From positions 6,572,001-6,636,000 of the forward strand of contig NZ_JAMZDZ010000001.1 of NCBI RefSeq assembly GCF_024172085.1: a stretch of DNA of 64,000 nucleotides, read 5' to 3'. The notes under the pieces were generated by a model. That model ran no database searches. It was not told the DNA's origin and worked only from the letters and a program-made list of their open reading frames with translations. Position 1 is the first letter of the stretch, and every line of letters starts with the position of its first letter. This DNA comes from Hamadaea flava. GTDB lineage: Bacteria; Actinomycetota; Actinomycetes; Mycobacteriales; Micromonosporaceae. Made by a program: the position numbers and the translations under genes. Of the stretch, positions 16,621 to 24,700 are shown one piece after another.

Positions 16621-17262
16621 GCAGTAGATGCCCACCGGCAGGCGGTGCCTGGCCGCCGCCTGCCGGATCGCCGCGAGCGGGCCGGCCAGCTCGGGATTCT
16701 CCGGCGCGGGCGTGAGCCCGAGCGAGACGGCCAGATCGACCGGGCCGACGAACAGGCCGTCGAGGCCCGGCACGGCGGCGATGGCCTCCACATTCGACAG
16801 AGCGGTGGCGCTCTCGATCTGAGCGATGACGAGGGTCTTCGTGTTGGCCTCCGCGAAGTACCCGGGCAACGTCGTGTCGAAGGCCAGTCCGGCCCACGCG
16901 CTGCCCAGACTGCGCCGCCCGATCGGCGGGAACTTGGCCGCGGCGACCAGTGCCGCTGCCTCCTCGGGGGTGTCGATCATCGGACCGATCACCGCCGCGG
17001 CTCCCGCGTCGAGGGCGCGTTTGACGTTCTCGGTGGTGTTCTCGGCGATCCGGACGACCGCGCAGCCGCCCGCGTCGGCGATGGCGGCGACCATCGCGGT
17101 CATCGTCTCGGCCCCCATGGGACCGTGCTCCGCGTCGACGACGAGGAAGTCGGCCCCGACGCGGGCGAGCTGACGGGCGGCGGCCGGACTGGGCAGGCTC
17201 AACCAGACCCCGTACGCCGGGCCGCCGGCCCGCAACCGGTCCTGAAAGATGTTGTCGCGCAC
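16501..17262 (-). CDS. HpcH/HpaI family class II aldolase
   Basis: A 253-residue metal-dependent aldolase of the HpaI/RhmA type, which cleaves 2-keto-3-deoxy acids to pyruvate and an aldehyde. Visible hallmarks are YGVWLSLPSPAAARQLA, VVDAEHGPMG (metal/acid-base region), VIGPMIDTPEEAAALV, GRRSLG, and IAQIESATALSNVEAIA carrying the metal-binding Glu. GTG 17262 fits a TAAAGT box 7 nt upstream (17270-17275). Its 3' end is overlapped antisense by the monooxygenase. Its substrate may be a sugar acid or an aromatic breakdown product. Confidence 0.88.
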   Translation of the reverse strand: MRDNIFQDRLRAGGPAYGVWLSLPSPAAARQLARVGADFLVVDAEHGPMGAETMTAMVAAIADAGGCAVVRIAENTTENVKRALDAGAAAVIGPMIDTPEEAAALVAAAKFPPIGRRSLGSAWAGLAFDTTLPGYFAEANTKTLVIAQIESATALSNVEAIAAVPGLDGLFVGPVDLAVSLGLTPAPENPELAGPLAAIRQAAARHRLPVGIYCSDSRAAIDRVQSGFQFVNVASDLAALLREVRWHVGQVRP

Positions 17263-17371
17263 CGCTTCGACTTTAGGGGGCGGCCGCCACGCCCCCGTTT
17301 GACGTAGCGACCTGCCCAGGCAGCGCGCGGCTGCCGAGGTCCATGGTGCCGAGCGCTCCTTTAACCTCGCT

Positions 17372-20300
17372 TTATCGGCCGGCGGTGGACTGCCACGAGG
17401 CCAGCCAGGCGTCGATCAGATCGGCTTCCGGCCGGCCGAGACTCGCGTAGATACCGCGAGCTTCTGCGGCGTGGAGCTGCGCGTCCTTCTCCGCGCCCTG
17501 CGCGAGCCGGGTCTTCGCCAACAGGAACAGGGCGCCGCCCAGACCCAGCACACCGGACGAACGCGACAGCTCGACGGCTAGCACGAGATGCTCCTCCGCC
17601 AGCTCGTAGTCGCCCCGGGCCAGCGCGATCTGACCCGATGAGCTGTACGCCTCGCGGAGCGCCCGGGGATGCTGCCCTTCGAGCGCGGCGCGCACCGACA
17701 ACTCGGCCGCCACCGCTCCCGCGTCCAGCTCGCCGAGGTCGGCCAGGACCCGGACCAGGTATGCCCGCAGGATCGCCGCACCGGTGTTCGACCCGATCGT
17801 GGCGGCGAGCTCAGCCGCCTCCTCGAACCGCACCCGCGCCTCCGTGAGCCGGCCGTCCCGCCGCAGGAAGAGTCCGCTGATGCCCAGGATGTTCCCCGCG
17901 CCTTCGAGGTCGCCGCCCGCGTACGCCAGGCCCAGCGCGCGTTCGAGGTCGGCCTGCCCCACAGCCGAATCGCCGAAGGTCTCGAAGTGGTAATTCCCTT
18001 GGGACAGCAGGATCCGGGCGAGCTGCGCCGGGTACTGATGCGCCGGCAGCCGGGCCGTCGCCCATGCGTTGATCACCGGCACCGCGCGCCACTGTCCACG
18101 TCGTCGCAGCACGATGCCGTACTGACCGGCCGCGACCGCGGCCCGGGCCGGATCGCCCTGGGCCAGGTACCGCCGACGAGCCTGACGGAGCAGGGGCAGC
18201 GCGTCGTCGTAGCGTCCATGCGTCTGCGCGAGCATGCCCATCGCCAGCAGCAGATCGGTCCGGACCGGCTCGTCCGGCGGGATCGCGGACAGCACCCGCG
18301 CGGCGGCCGCCGGCCACTCGGACGCACCACGCAGGCTCACATAGTCCGTCATCGCGGTGAGTGTCCGGACCGCCACCTCCCACCAGCCCCGGTCGGCGGC
18401 GTCCTGGGCGACGCCGAGGAACAGCGCCTCGTTCCGCTCGAGCCAGGCCAGCGGAACGCTCGGCGATTCCTGCTGGTCCGGAGGCGCATCGTGCGGAAAG
18501 GAACGCACGGGTAACTGGACGCCGACCCGCAGCGCCTCCGCGGCGATGAGGTCGTACGCCTGTCGTAGCACCTGTCCGTCCTCATCGTCGCTCTGCTCAC
18601 GGGCGTACAGGCGGACGAGGTCATGCAGGCGGTACCGGATGCCGTCCTCGTCATCGCGTTCGTTCAGCAACGAGGCACTCACCAGCGCCTGCGCCACCCG
18701 CTCGGCGGCCGGCAACGGAAGGTCCAGGAGCGATGCGGCCACCCAGGACGGCGTTTCCGGCACGGGCAGCAGGCCCAGCCGGCGCAACAGCACACCGGCG
18801 ACCGGATCGAGCCGGCCGTGGCTGACCGAGAAAGCGGCTCGCACCTCCCGGTCGCCGAATGCCAGCTCGTCGAGGCGGGACTGCTCGTCGGCCAGCCGCG
18901 CGGCCAGTCGGCTGATCGGGGTCGACGGCCGGCGGGCGAGGCGTACGCCGGCGATCCGGACCGCCAGCGGCAGGCCACCGCAGAGCCGCACGAGCCGAGC
19001 CGCGTCGGTGGCCTCGGCCTCGATCCGGGTGGCCCCGGCCAGCCTTCCGAGGAGCCGCAGCGCGTCGTTTTCGGGCAGGACGTCGAGGTCCAGCAGATGC
19101 GCGCCGTCGATCCCGGCCAGCAGCCGGCGTCCGGTGACGAACAGGGCGCTGCCGCCGGTCGGCGGAATGAGCGATCGGACTTGGCCCTCGTCCCGGGCGT
19201 TGTCCATGACGAGCAGCAGCCTTCGGCTGGTCAGTTCGGCCCGCAGGCGGCCCGTACGCTCCTCGGCCTCGGCTGGGATGGCCTCGCCGGGGACTCCGAG
19301 GGCACGCAGGACCGCGGCCGTCACGTCGGTGGCCTCCGGCGGATGCGAGTCCGTCCCGCGCAGGTCGAAGAAGACGCAGCCGTCGGGGAAACGGCTCTGC
19401 AAACCGCGGGCGACGCGTACCGCGAGGGTGGTCTTGCCCATGCCGCCCAGTCCGGCCAGGCAGACCACCGCCGGATGATCATCCTCCGCGCGGAGGAGCG
19501 CGGAGATCCGGTCCACCTCCGCCGTCCGCCCGGTGAAGTCCGGGATGTCGGCCGGGACCTGCCACACCCCGGTGGGGGTCTCGGCCACCGGTCCGCGCAG
19601 CCACCGGCGTACCACTTCGGACGCCTCGTCGAGTCGGCCGTGCAGCACTCGTTGTTCCAGGTCGCGTAGGGCCGAACCCGGTTCGAGGCCCAGTTCGCGG
19701 ACGAGCGTCCGGCGAGCCCGGTGGTATTCCTCGAGAGCCTGCGCCTGCCGGCCGCTGCGGGCGTGGCCGAGGATCAGCAGGTACCACAGCCGCTCTCGGA
19801 GCGGATCATCGGCGAGCAGTGCGGCGATGTGACCCGCGACCGGCCGATCGAGCAGGACCTCGACCGCGGCCAGTCGTTCGGCCGCGTCCCGCCGGTCCTC
19901 GGCCAGGCCGGACACCGCCTCGGCGAGATGAGCCGAGTCCACGTCTTGGCAGGCGTGGCCCTGCCAGATCTGCAGCGCGTCCTCGAAGTGCCGGGCGGAA
20001 ACGGCCCAGTCGCCGAGGCCGGCCGCTTGCTCGGCGGACCGGACGAGCTGTCGGAACGTGAGGACGTCGGTACCCACGACCGAGCCGGCCAGCTGATAGC
20101 CGTTGGGATGGGTCACGATGGCGGCATGCGCGTCGGCCCCGGCGCCGACGAACGCCTGCCGGAGCCGGAAGATCGCGATCTGCACCTGATTGGCGGCCGT
20201 CCTGGGCGCTTTGCCACCCCACGCCGCCTCTACCAGTTCGTCGACCGAGACAACCTGATCGTGCCGCAAGGCGAGGGCAGCCAGCACAGTCCGCGCGCGC

Positions 20301-20377
20301 GGACTGCTGACAGGGTTCACCCCGTCGGCGCCGGCGATTCGCACCGGACCCAGAATCCGGACCTCAACCTGTTCCAC
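17372..20377 (-). CDS. AfsR/SARP-type transcriptional regulator with NB-ARC and TPR domains
   Basis: A 1001-residue multidomain activator. It opens with an OmpR-like winged helix (VEVRILGPVRIAG, with SSPRARTVLAALALRHDQVV), then a BTAD domain (to about residue 250). The NB-ARC ATPase has Walker A GLGGMGKTTLAVR and Walker B LLLVMDNARD. The C-terminal third is TPR-like repeats. This is the AfsR layout; such proteins often control secondary metabolism or morphology, though no biosynthetic cluster is adjacent. The GTG at 20377 is chosen because TACTCT (20385-20390) ends 7 nt upstream; the frame is open to 20413. Confidence 0.9.
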   Translation of the reverse strand: MEQVEVRILGPVRIAGADGVNPVSSPRARTVLAALALRHDQVVSVDELVEAAWGGKAPRTAANQVQIAIFRLRQAFVGAGADAHAAIVTHPNGYQLAGSVVGTDVLTFRQLVRSAEQAAGLGDWAVSARHFEDALQIWQGHACQDVDSAHLAEAVSGLAEDRRDAAERLAAVEVLLDRPVAGHIAALLADDPLRERLWYLLILGHARSGRQAQALEEYHRARRTLVRELGLEPGSALRDLEQRVLHGRLDEASEVVRRWLRGPVAETPTGVWQVPADIPDFTGRTAEVDRISALLRAEDDHPAVVCLAGLGGMGKTTLAVRVARGLQSRFPDGCVFFDLRGTDSHPPEATDVTAAVLRALGVPGEAIPAEAEERTGRLRAELTSRRLLLVMDNARDEGQVRSLIPPTGGSALFVTGRRLLAGIDGAHLLDLDVLPENDALRLLGRLAGATRIEAEATDAARLVRLCGGLPLAVRIAGVRLARRPSTPISRLAARLADEQSRLDELAFGDREVRAAFSVSHGRLDPVAGVLLRRLGLLPVPETPSWVAASLLDLPLPAAERVAQALVSASLLNERDDEDGIRYRLHDLVRLYAREQSDDEDGQVLRQAYDLIAAEALRVGVQLPVRSFPHDAPPDQQESPSVPLAWLERNEALFLGVAQDAADRGWWEVAVRTLTAMTDYVSLRGASEWPAAAARVLSAIPPDEPVRTDLLLAMGMLAQTHGRYDDALPLLRQARRRYLAQGDPARAAVAAGQYGIVLRRRGQWRAVPVINAWATARLPAHQYPAQLARILLSQGNYHFETFGDSAVGQADLERALGLAYAGGDLEGAGNILGISGLFLRRDGRLTEARVRFEEAAELAATIGSNTGAAILRAYLVRVLADLGELDAGAVAAELSVRAALEGQHPRALREAYSSSGQIALARGDYELAEEHLVLAVELSRSSGVLGLGGALFLLAKTRLAQGAEKDAQLHAAEARGIYASLGRPEADLIDAWLASWQSTAGR

Positions 20378-20436
20378 GCAGCCGAGAGTAGCGAGGCCTG
20401 GCCGGTTGGTCACCGGAGATCTGGGATGCTGGAGCC

Positions 20437-21066
20437 GTGCAGCAGACGATCTCCGAATGGCTGGATGACCTGGCGTCCGGCGAGCCGACCCCGGGCGGTG
20501 GCGCGGCCGCCGCGCTGATGGCCGCCACGGGCGCCGCCCTCGTGGGCATGGTGACCGAGTTGACCATCGGCAATCCCCGGTACGCCGACCACGAAACCGT
20601 TATGACGGCCGCCCGCGAACGGGCTGCCCACCTGCGAAGACTTGCGACAGAGTTGGCCGACGCCGACGAGGCCGCCTTCGGCGCGGTCATCGAGGCATAC
20701 CGGCTGCCCAAGGCGACCGAGGCGGAGAAGGCCGGCCGCAGCGCCGCGATCCAGCAGGCGCTCGGCGGGGCGGCCCGGGTGCCGCTGCGGCTCGCCGCCG
20801 TCGCGGCCGAGGTCGTCGAACTGGCCGAGTCCATCCTGGACGGAGCCAACGTCAACGTCCTCTCCGATGTGGCGGTCGCCGCCGACGCGGCCCGGGCCGC
20901 GCTCTCCTCGGCCGCCGTGAACGTCGAGGTCAACACGACGGCGCTGACCGACCGCTCGATGGCGGCGGCGCTCGACGGCGAACTGGCCGGGTACCTGAGC
21001 GCGGTCGGCCGCGCCGACCGGATCACCGCCGCCGTCCGCGCCCGGATCGGCGGGGCGGCGTCATGA
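20437..21066 (+). CDS. Cyclodeaminase/cyclohydrolase (FchA-like) protein
   Basis: A 209-residue protein of the FTCD C-terminal/FchA family. FchA of acetogens is a stand-alone methenyltetrahydrofolate cyclohydrolase; the fused mammalian form is formimidoyl-THF cyclodeaminase. The folate-site signature EPTPGGGAAAALMAATGAAL is near residue 20 and ANVNVLSDVAVAADAARAAL near 140. Its stop overlaps the start of a FolD-like gene (ATGA), so the two are coupled and both act on C1-folates. It is divergent from the AfsR-type regulator. GTG 20437 is the assumed start. Confidence 0.85.
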   Translation: MQQTISEWLDDLASGEPTPGGGAAAALMAATGAALVGMVTELTIGNPRYADHETVMTAARERAAHLRRLATELADADEAAFGAVIEAYRLPKATEAEKAGRSAAIQQALGGAARVPLRLAAVAAEVVELAESILDGANVNVLSDVAVAADAARAALSSAAVNVEVNTTALTDRSMAAALDGELAGYLSAVGRADRITAAVRARIGGAAS

Positions 21067-21887
21067 GGCTGATCGACGGGAAGGCACACGCCGCCCGGTT
21101 GGGCGAGCAGGTCACCGCGCGGGCGGCCGAACTGCGGTCGCAGGGGGTCGACCCGACGCTCGCGGTCGTCGTCCCCACCGACGACGAGGCGACCGCCTGG
21201 TACGTGCGCAGCATCGCGCGTACCGCCGAGAAGGTGGGCGTGACCTGCCGGATCGTCACCCTCGACCGGCCGACCGGGTACGACGTCGCCGGTGCGCTGG
21301 CCGAACTGGGCGCCGATCCCGGCGTACACGGGTTGATCTGCCAGACCCCGTTGCCCGGCGGCGTGACGCTCGACCAGGTCGGCGAGCACATCCCGGTCGC
21401 GAAGGACGTCGACGGGGCCAACCCCGCGAGCCTCGGCCGGCTGGCGGCCGGGCTGCCCGCGTACGCCCCGGCGACGGCGCGTGCCGTGCTGGAGCTCCTG
21501 CTGGCGGAGAACGTGCCGCTGGAGGGCGTGGCCGCGACCGTCGTCGGACGCTCCACTGTGGTCGGTAAACCGGCCGCACTGCTGCTCCTCGCCCAGAACG
21601 CGACCGTCACGGTGGCCCATTCGCGTACGCGTGACCTGGCAGCCGTCTGTCGGCAGGCCGACGTGCTGGTGGCGGCGGTCGGCCGGGCGCACCTCATCGG
21701 AGCGGACCACATCAAGCCCGGTGCGGTGGTGATCGACGTCGGTACCAATCCGACCCCGGACGGCGGGCTGACCGGCGACGTGGACCCCGCGGTGACCACC
21801 GCCGGGGCGTTGACCCCGGTGCCGGGCGGCGTCGGCCCGGTCACCACGATGCTGCTACTCGCCCAAACCCTGGACGCGGCCACCTGA
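21063..21887 (+). CDS. FolD-like methylenetetrahydrofolate dehydrogenase lacking the catalytic lysine
   Basis: A 274-residue member of the FolD family, which oxidises methylene-THF to methenyl-THF and hydrolyses it to formyl-THF. The fold is clear: ICQTPLPGG, KDVDGANP, VVGRSTVVGKPAALLL, GAVVIDVGTN and PVPGGVGPVTTMLL. However, the YVxxK active-site motif reads YVRSI, so the Lys essential for cyclohydrolase activity is Ile, and the usual PCTP block is replaced by APATARAV. It is coupled by ATGA to the FchA-like gene, which could supply the missing hydrolysis step. Confidence 0.85.
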   Translation: MRLIDGKAHAARLGEQVTARAAELRSQGVDPTLAVVVPTDDEATAWYVRSIARTAEKVGVTCRIVTLDRPTGYDVAGALAELGADPGVHGLICQTPLPGGVTLDQVGEHIPVAKDVDGANPASLGRLAAGLPAYAPATARAVLELLLAENVPLEGVAATVVGRSTVVGKPAALLLLAQNATVTVAHSRTRDLAAVCRQADVLVAAVGRAHLIGADHIKPGAVVIDVGTNPTPDGGLTGDVDPAVTTAGALTPVPGGVGPVTTMLLLAQTLDAAT

Positions 21888-21913
21888 CTGACCACGCGAA
21901 AGGGGGAAGGGCG

Positions 21914-23344
21914 TCACCACTCGGTGGGGTAGTAGTCCTTCAGGAAGCAGCCGTACACGTCCTCGCCGGCCTCGCCGCGCACGATCGGGTCGTACACCCG
22001 GGCCGCGCCGTCGACGAGGTCGAGCGGGGCGTGGAAGCCTTCGTCGGCGAGCCGCATCTTCTGCGGATGCGGCCGCTCGTCGGTGATCCAGCCGGTGTCC
22101 ACACTGGTCATCAGGATGCCGTCGGACTGGAACATCTCCGACGCGCTCGTGCGGGTCAGCATGTTCAGGGCGGCCTTGGCCATGTTCGTGTGCGGGTGGC
22201 CGGGGCCCTTGTAGCCGCGGGTGAACTTGCCTTCCATCGCGGAGACGTTCACGACGTACTTCCGGCGGGCCGTGGACGCCGCCATCGCCGCCCGCAACCG
22301 GCTGATGAGGACGAACGGCGCGGTCACGTTGCACAGCTGCACTTCCAGCAGCTCGAGCGGACCGACCTCGTGGATGACCTGCGACCAGCTGTTCTCGCGG
22401 GCGAGGTCGGGGACCAGGCCGCCGGCGTCGATGGCGGTCCCGTCGGCGATCCGGGCCGGGGAGGCCGACCCGCTGAGCAGCGCCAGCGCGGCCACGTCCT
22501 CGCCGGTGAGCCTCTGCCGGCCGCTGGTGATCATGGCGGCGGGGTTGCGCTCCAGGCTGTGCCCGAAGGTGACCAGCTCGGGCAGCGGACCGGTCGGCAG
22601 CGGCTCCGACTCGGCCGCCACGAGCTGCGAGTACGACCCGGCGCTGCGGCGTACCGTCTGGGCGGCGTTGTTGATCAGGATTTCCAGCGGGCCCTGGGCG
22701 GCGACGTCGTCGGCGAGCGCGGCGACCTGGGCTGGGTCACGCAGGTCGATGCCGACGATCCGCAGCCGGTGCAGCCAGTCGGCGCTGTCGGGCATGGCCG
22801 AGAACCGGCGTACGGCGTCGGCTGGGAACCGGGTGGTGATGGTGGTGTGCGCACCGTCACGGAGCAGGCGCAGCGCGATGTACATGCCGATCTTCGCCCG
22901 GCCGCCGGTGAGCAGCGCGCGCTTGCCGGTCAGGTCGGCATGGGCGTCCCGGCGCTCCCGGTTGAGCTGGGCGCAGTTCGGGCAGAGCTGGTGATAGAAC
23001 GAGTCCACCGTGGTGTACCGCTGCTTGCAGGTGTAGCAGGATCGCGCCCGCAACAACGTGCCGGCGGTGACGGAGTCCTGCGTCGGCGAGGTCAGCCCGA
23101 ACACTCCGGCGGTCTCGTCGTCGATCCGGCCGGGCGCCCCGGTCGCGGTGGCCTCAGTGACGGCGCGGTCATTCGCGGTCACCGCGGCACGCCGATCTTG
23201 GCGCTTGCGTTGTTTCACCATCTTGTAGAGGCGGGCGGTCGCTCGGCGGGCCGCCTCCACGTCCGGGTGGTCGACGGGCAGCTCGTCGAGTTCGGCCAGC
23301 ACCTCCAGCGCCAGCTTGAGGCGGTCGGGGTCGATCTGTGTCAC
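21914..23344 (-). CDS. Zinc-ribbon SDR-family protein
   Basis: A 476-residue fusion. Residues 1-100 are helical and charged. C103xxC106 (SCYTCKQ) and C121xxC124 (LCPNCAQ) form a likely zinc ribbon. A Rossmann SDR domain follows from about 140: TGGRAKIG, ILINNAAQTVRR, and Ser in NVSAMEG. The usual YxxxK is TNMAK, so the catalytic Tyr is Thr386 while Lys390 remains. An insert of about 90 residues sits between NNAA and the Ser. GTG 23344 follows a TACAGT box by 6 nt (23351-23356). Function unknown; possibly a binding or scaffold protein rather than a normal dehydrogenase. Confidence 0.8.
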   Translation of the reverse strand: MTQIDPDRLKLALEVLAELDELPVDHPDVEAARRATARLYKMVKQRKRQDRRAAVTANDRAVTEATATGAPGRIDDETAGVFGLTSPTQDSVTAGTLLRARSCYTCKQRYTTVDSFYHQLCPNCAQLNRERRDAHADLTGKRALLTGGRAKIGMYIALRLLRDGAHTTITTRFPADAVRRFSAMPDSADWLHRLRIVGIDLRDPAQVAALADDVAAQGPLEILINNAAQTVRRSAGSYSQLVAAESEPLPTGPLPELVTFGHSLERNPAAMITSGRQRLTGEDVAALALLSGSASPARIADGTAIDAGGLVPDLARENSWSQVIHEVGPLELLEVQLCNVTAPFVLISRLRAAMAASTARRKYVVNVSAMEGKFTRGYKGPGHPHTNMAKAALNMLTRTSASEMFQSDGILMTSVDTGWITDERPHPQKMRLADEGFHAPLDLVDGAARVYDPIVRGEAGEDVYGCFLKDYYPTEW

Positions 23345-23398
23345 CGGAGAACTGTAGCCGGACGACCCGCGGCGCGCGCCGGGCGTTGGCGCGCAGCG

Positions 23399-23451
23399 GG
23401 TGGAACGTCACGCACCCAACAACCCGCGGGATAGGTGCACTGCGTTCCACC
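23399..23451. repeat. Long imperfect inverted repeat
   Basis: Arms GGTGGAACG (23399-23407) and CGTTCCACC (23443-23451) pair perfectly. After a symmetrical 4-nt internal loop, GCACC and GGTGC pair as well. The element lies between the marR stop (23523) and the start of the zinc-ribbon SDR. It may be a terminator for marR transcription; I see no gene in the surrounding 178 bp. Confidence 0.6.
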
Positions 23452-23522
23452 GAGCGGCAGCCCCCAGCCCGCCCACCCCGAAGCGCCCGGGAAGCCCGCC
23501 CCGAAAGCGCGCCCGGGAAGCG

Positions 23523-24008
23523 TCAGCGGTGCCAGGGGACGGCGGCCCCGGCGTGGAGCCGGGCGGCGATGGCCGCACAGGCGTCGCCGAACGCGCGTAC
23601 CTGGTCGGGGGTGAGGGCGTCGAAGACGGCGGCGCGGACCGCCTCGACGTGACCGGGCGCCGCCTTCTCGAGGAAGGCCATCCCCTCATCGGTCAGCCGG
23701 GCGATTTGACCCCGCTTGTCCGATGGGCAACTCGTCCGCACGACCCAGCCGCGCTCTTCGAGCCGCGAGATGGCGTGGGAGAGACGGCTTCGGGTGATCT
23801 TGGACTGCTCGGCCAGCTCGGTCATCCGCATCTGCCGGTCGGGCGCCTCGGAGAGCCAGGCGAGCAGGCTGTAGTAGACGTGCGGGATGCCGCTGTCGCG
23901 TTGGAGCTGCTGATCGAGGTGGTCCTCGAGCAGCTCGGAGGCCTGGAGCCAGGCACGCCAGGCTTGATCCTCCGCAGGGGTGAGCCACCGTGGTGTGGTG
24001 ATCGTCAT
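23523..24008 (-). CDS. MarR-family transcriptional regulator
   Basis: A 161-residue winged-helix regulator. The core reads HVYYSLLAWLSEAPDRQMRM, then LAEQSKITRSRLSHAISRLE with wing CPSDKRGQIARLTDEG. ATG 24008 lies 7 nt past a TAGACT box (24016-24021). It is divergent from a GTP cyclohydrolase II gene. A TTGAARGTTMAA element stands 24-35 bp upstream, and a second lies in the start of the neighbour, so it probably regulates both genes. Ligand unknown. Confidence 0.88.
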   Translation of the reverse strand: MTITTPRWLTPAEDQAWRAWLQASELLEDHLDQQLQRDSGIPHVYYSLLAWLSEAPDRQMRMTELAEQSKITRSRLSHAISRLEERGWVVRTSCPSDKRGQIARLTDEGMAFLEKAAPGHVEAVRAAVFDALTPDQVRAFGDACAAIAARLHAGAAVPWHR

Positions 24009-24031
24009 AGACCCCAGTCTACCTCGTCTTC

Positions 24032-24084
24032 TTGAAAGTTAAACAATCAGAGGTACGCTTCACGCCATGAGTTTGAAGGTTCAA
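24032..24084. promoter_or_regulatory. Paired TTGAA-N2-TTMAA operator sites
   Basis: TTGAAAGTTAAA (24032-24043) and TTGAAGGTTCAA (24073-24084) share TTGAARGTTMAA, the second being a perfect TTGAA-GG-TTCAA palindrome. The first overlaps the expected -35 region of marR. The second lies within codons 3-6 of the ribA-like gene. Such TTGAA/TTCAA dyads are common MarR-family sites, so this regulator is the natural candidate. Confidence 0.6.
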
Positions 24085-24690
24085 GCACCGGCGGCCGAGA
24101 TCCGGACCCAGGTGAGGGTGCCGTTCCGCTTCCCGGATGGTTACACCACCACGGCGGACGTCTTCACCTTCACCGGCCTGGTCGACGGCAAGGAGCACCT
24201 CGCGATCGGGCTCGGCGACTACCGGGACAACCCGATTCCGCTGGTCCGCCCGCACTCCGAGTGCCTGACCGGCGACGTCTTCGGCTCCGAGCGCTGCGAC
24301 TGCGGTCCGCAGCTGCGAGAGGCGGTCGAGCACATCGCGCAGACCGGCGGATTCCTGCTCTACCTGCGGCAGGAGGGCCGGGGGATCGGCCTGTACGCCA
24401 AGCTCGACGCGTACGCGCTCCAGGACGCCGGCCTCGACACGTACGCCGCGAACCGGGCGCTCGGCCACGGCGACGACGAGCGCGACTACACCGCCGCCGC
24501 GCAGATGCTGGCGGCTCTGGACGCGACCAAGATCAAGCTGCTGACGAACAACCCCGACAAGGTCGCCCAGCTGGAGGAGGCGGGGATCACGGTCGACGAG
24601 ACGCTGCCGACCCAGGTCCACCTGTCCACCTCGAACGCCCGCTACCTGCGCGCGAAGGTCGACCACACCAAGCACACCCTGGTCTTCTGA
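24067..24690 (+). CDS. ribA: GTP cyclohydrolase II (RibA-like)
   Basis: A 207-residue stand-alone GTP cyclohydrolase II, which opens GTP to the pyrimidine precursor of riboflavin and deazaflavin. The zinc-binding Cys cluster is intact (SECLTGDVFGSERCDCGPQL). The substrate loop LRQEGRGIGLYAKLDAYALQ and the late LLTNNPDKV are typical. It lacks the RibB half found in fused RibBA. Placed alone under a divergent MarR regulator, it may be a conditionally expressed paralogue rather than the housekeeping copy. Start at ATG 24067. Confidence 0.88.
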   Translation: MSLKVQAPAAEIRTQVRVPFRFPDGYTTTADVFTFTGLVDGKEHLAIGLGDYRDNPIPLVRPHSECLTGDVFGSERCDCGPQLREAVEHIAQTGGFLLYLRQEGRGIGLYAKLDAYALQDAGLDTYAANRALGHGDDERDYTAAAQMLAALDATKIKLLTNNPDKVAQLEEAGITVDETLPTQVHLSTSNARYLRAKVDHTKHTLVF

Positions 24691-24700
24691 TCGGGCGGCC

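Noticed and set aside
14917-20377. Possible secondary-metabolite cluster (monooxygenase plus SARP/AfsR regulator)
   Set aside because: No polyketide, peptide, terpene or other core biosynthetic gene lies nearby, and the neighbours are housekeeping-like.
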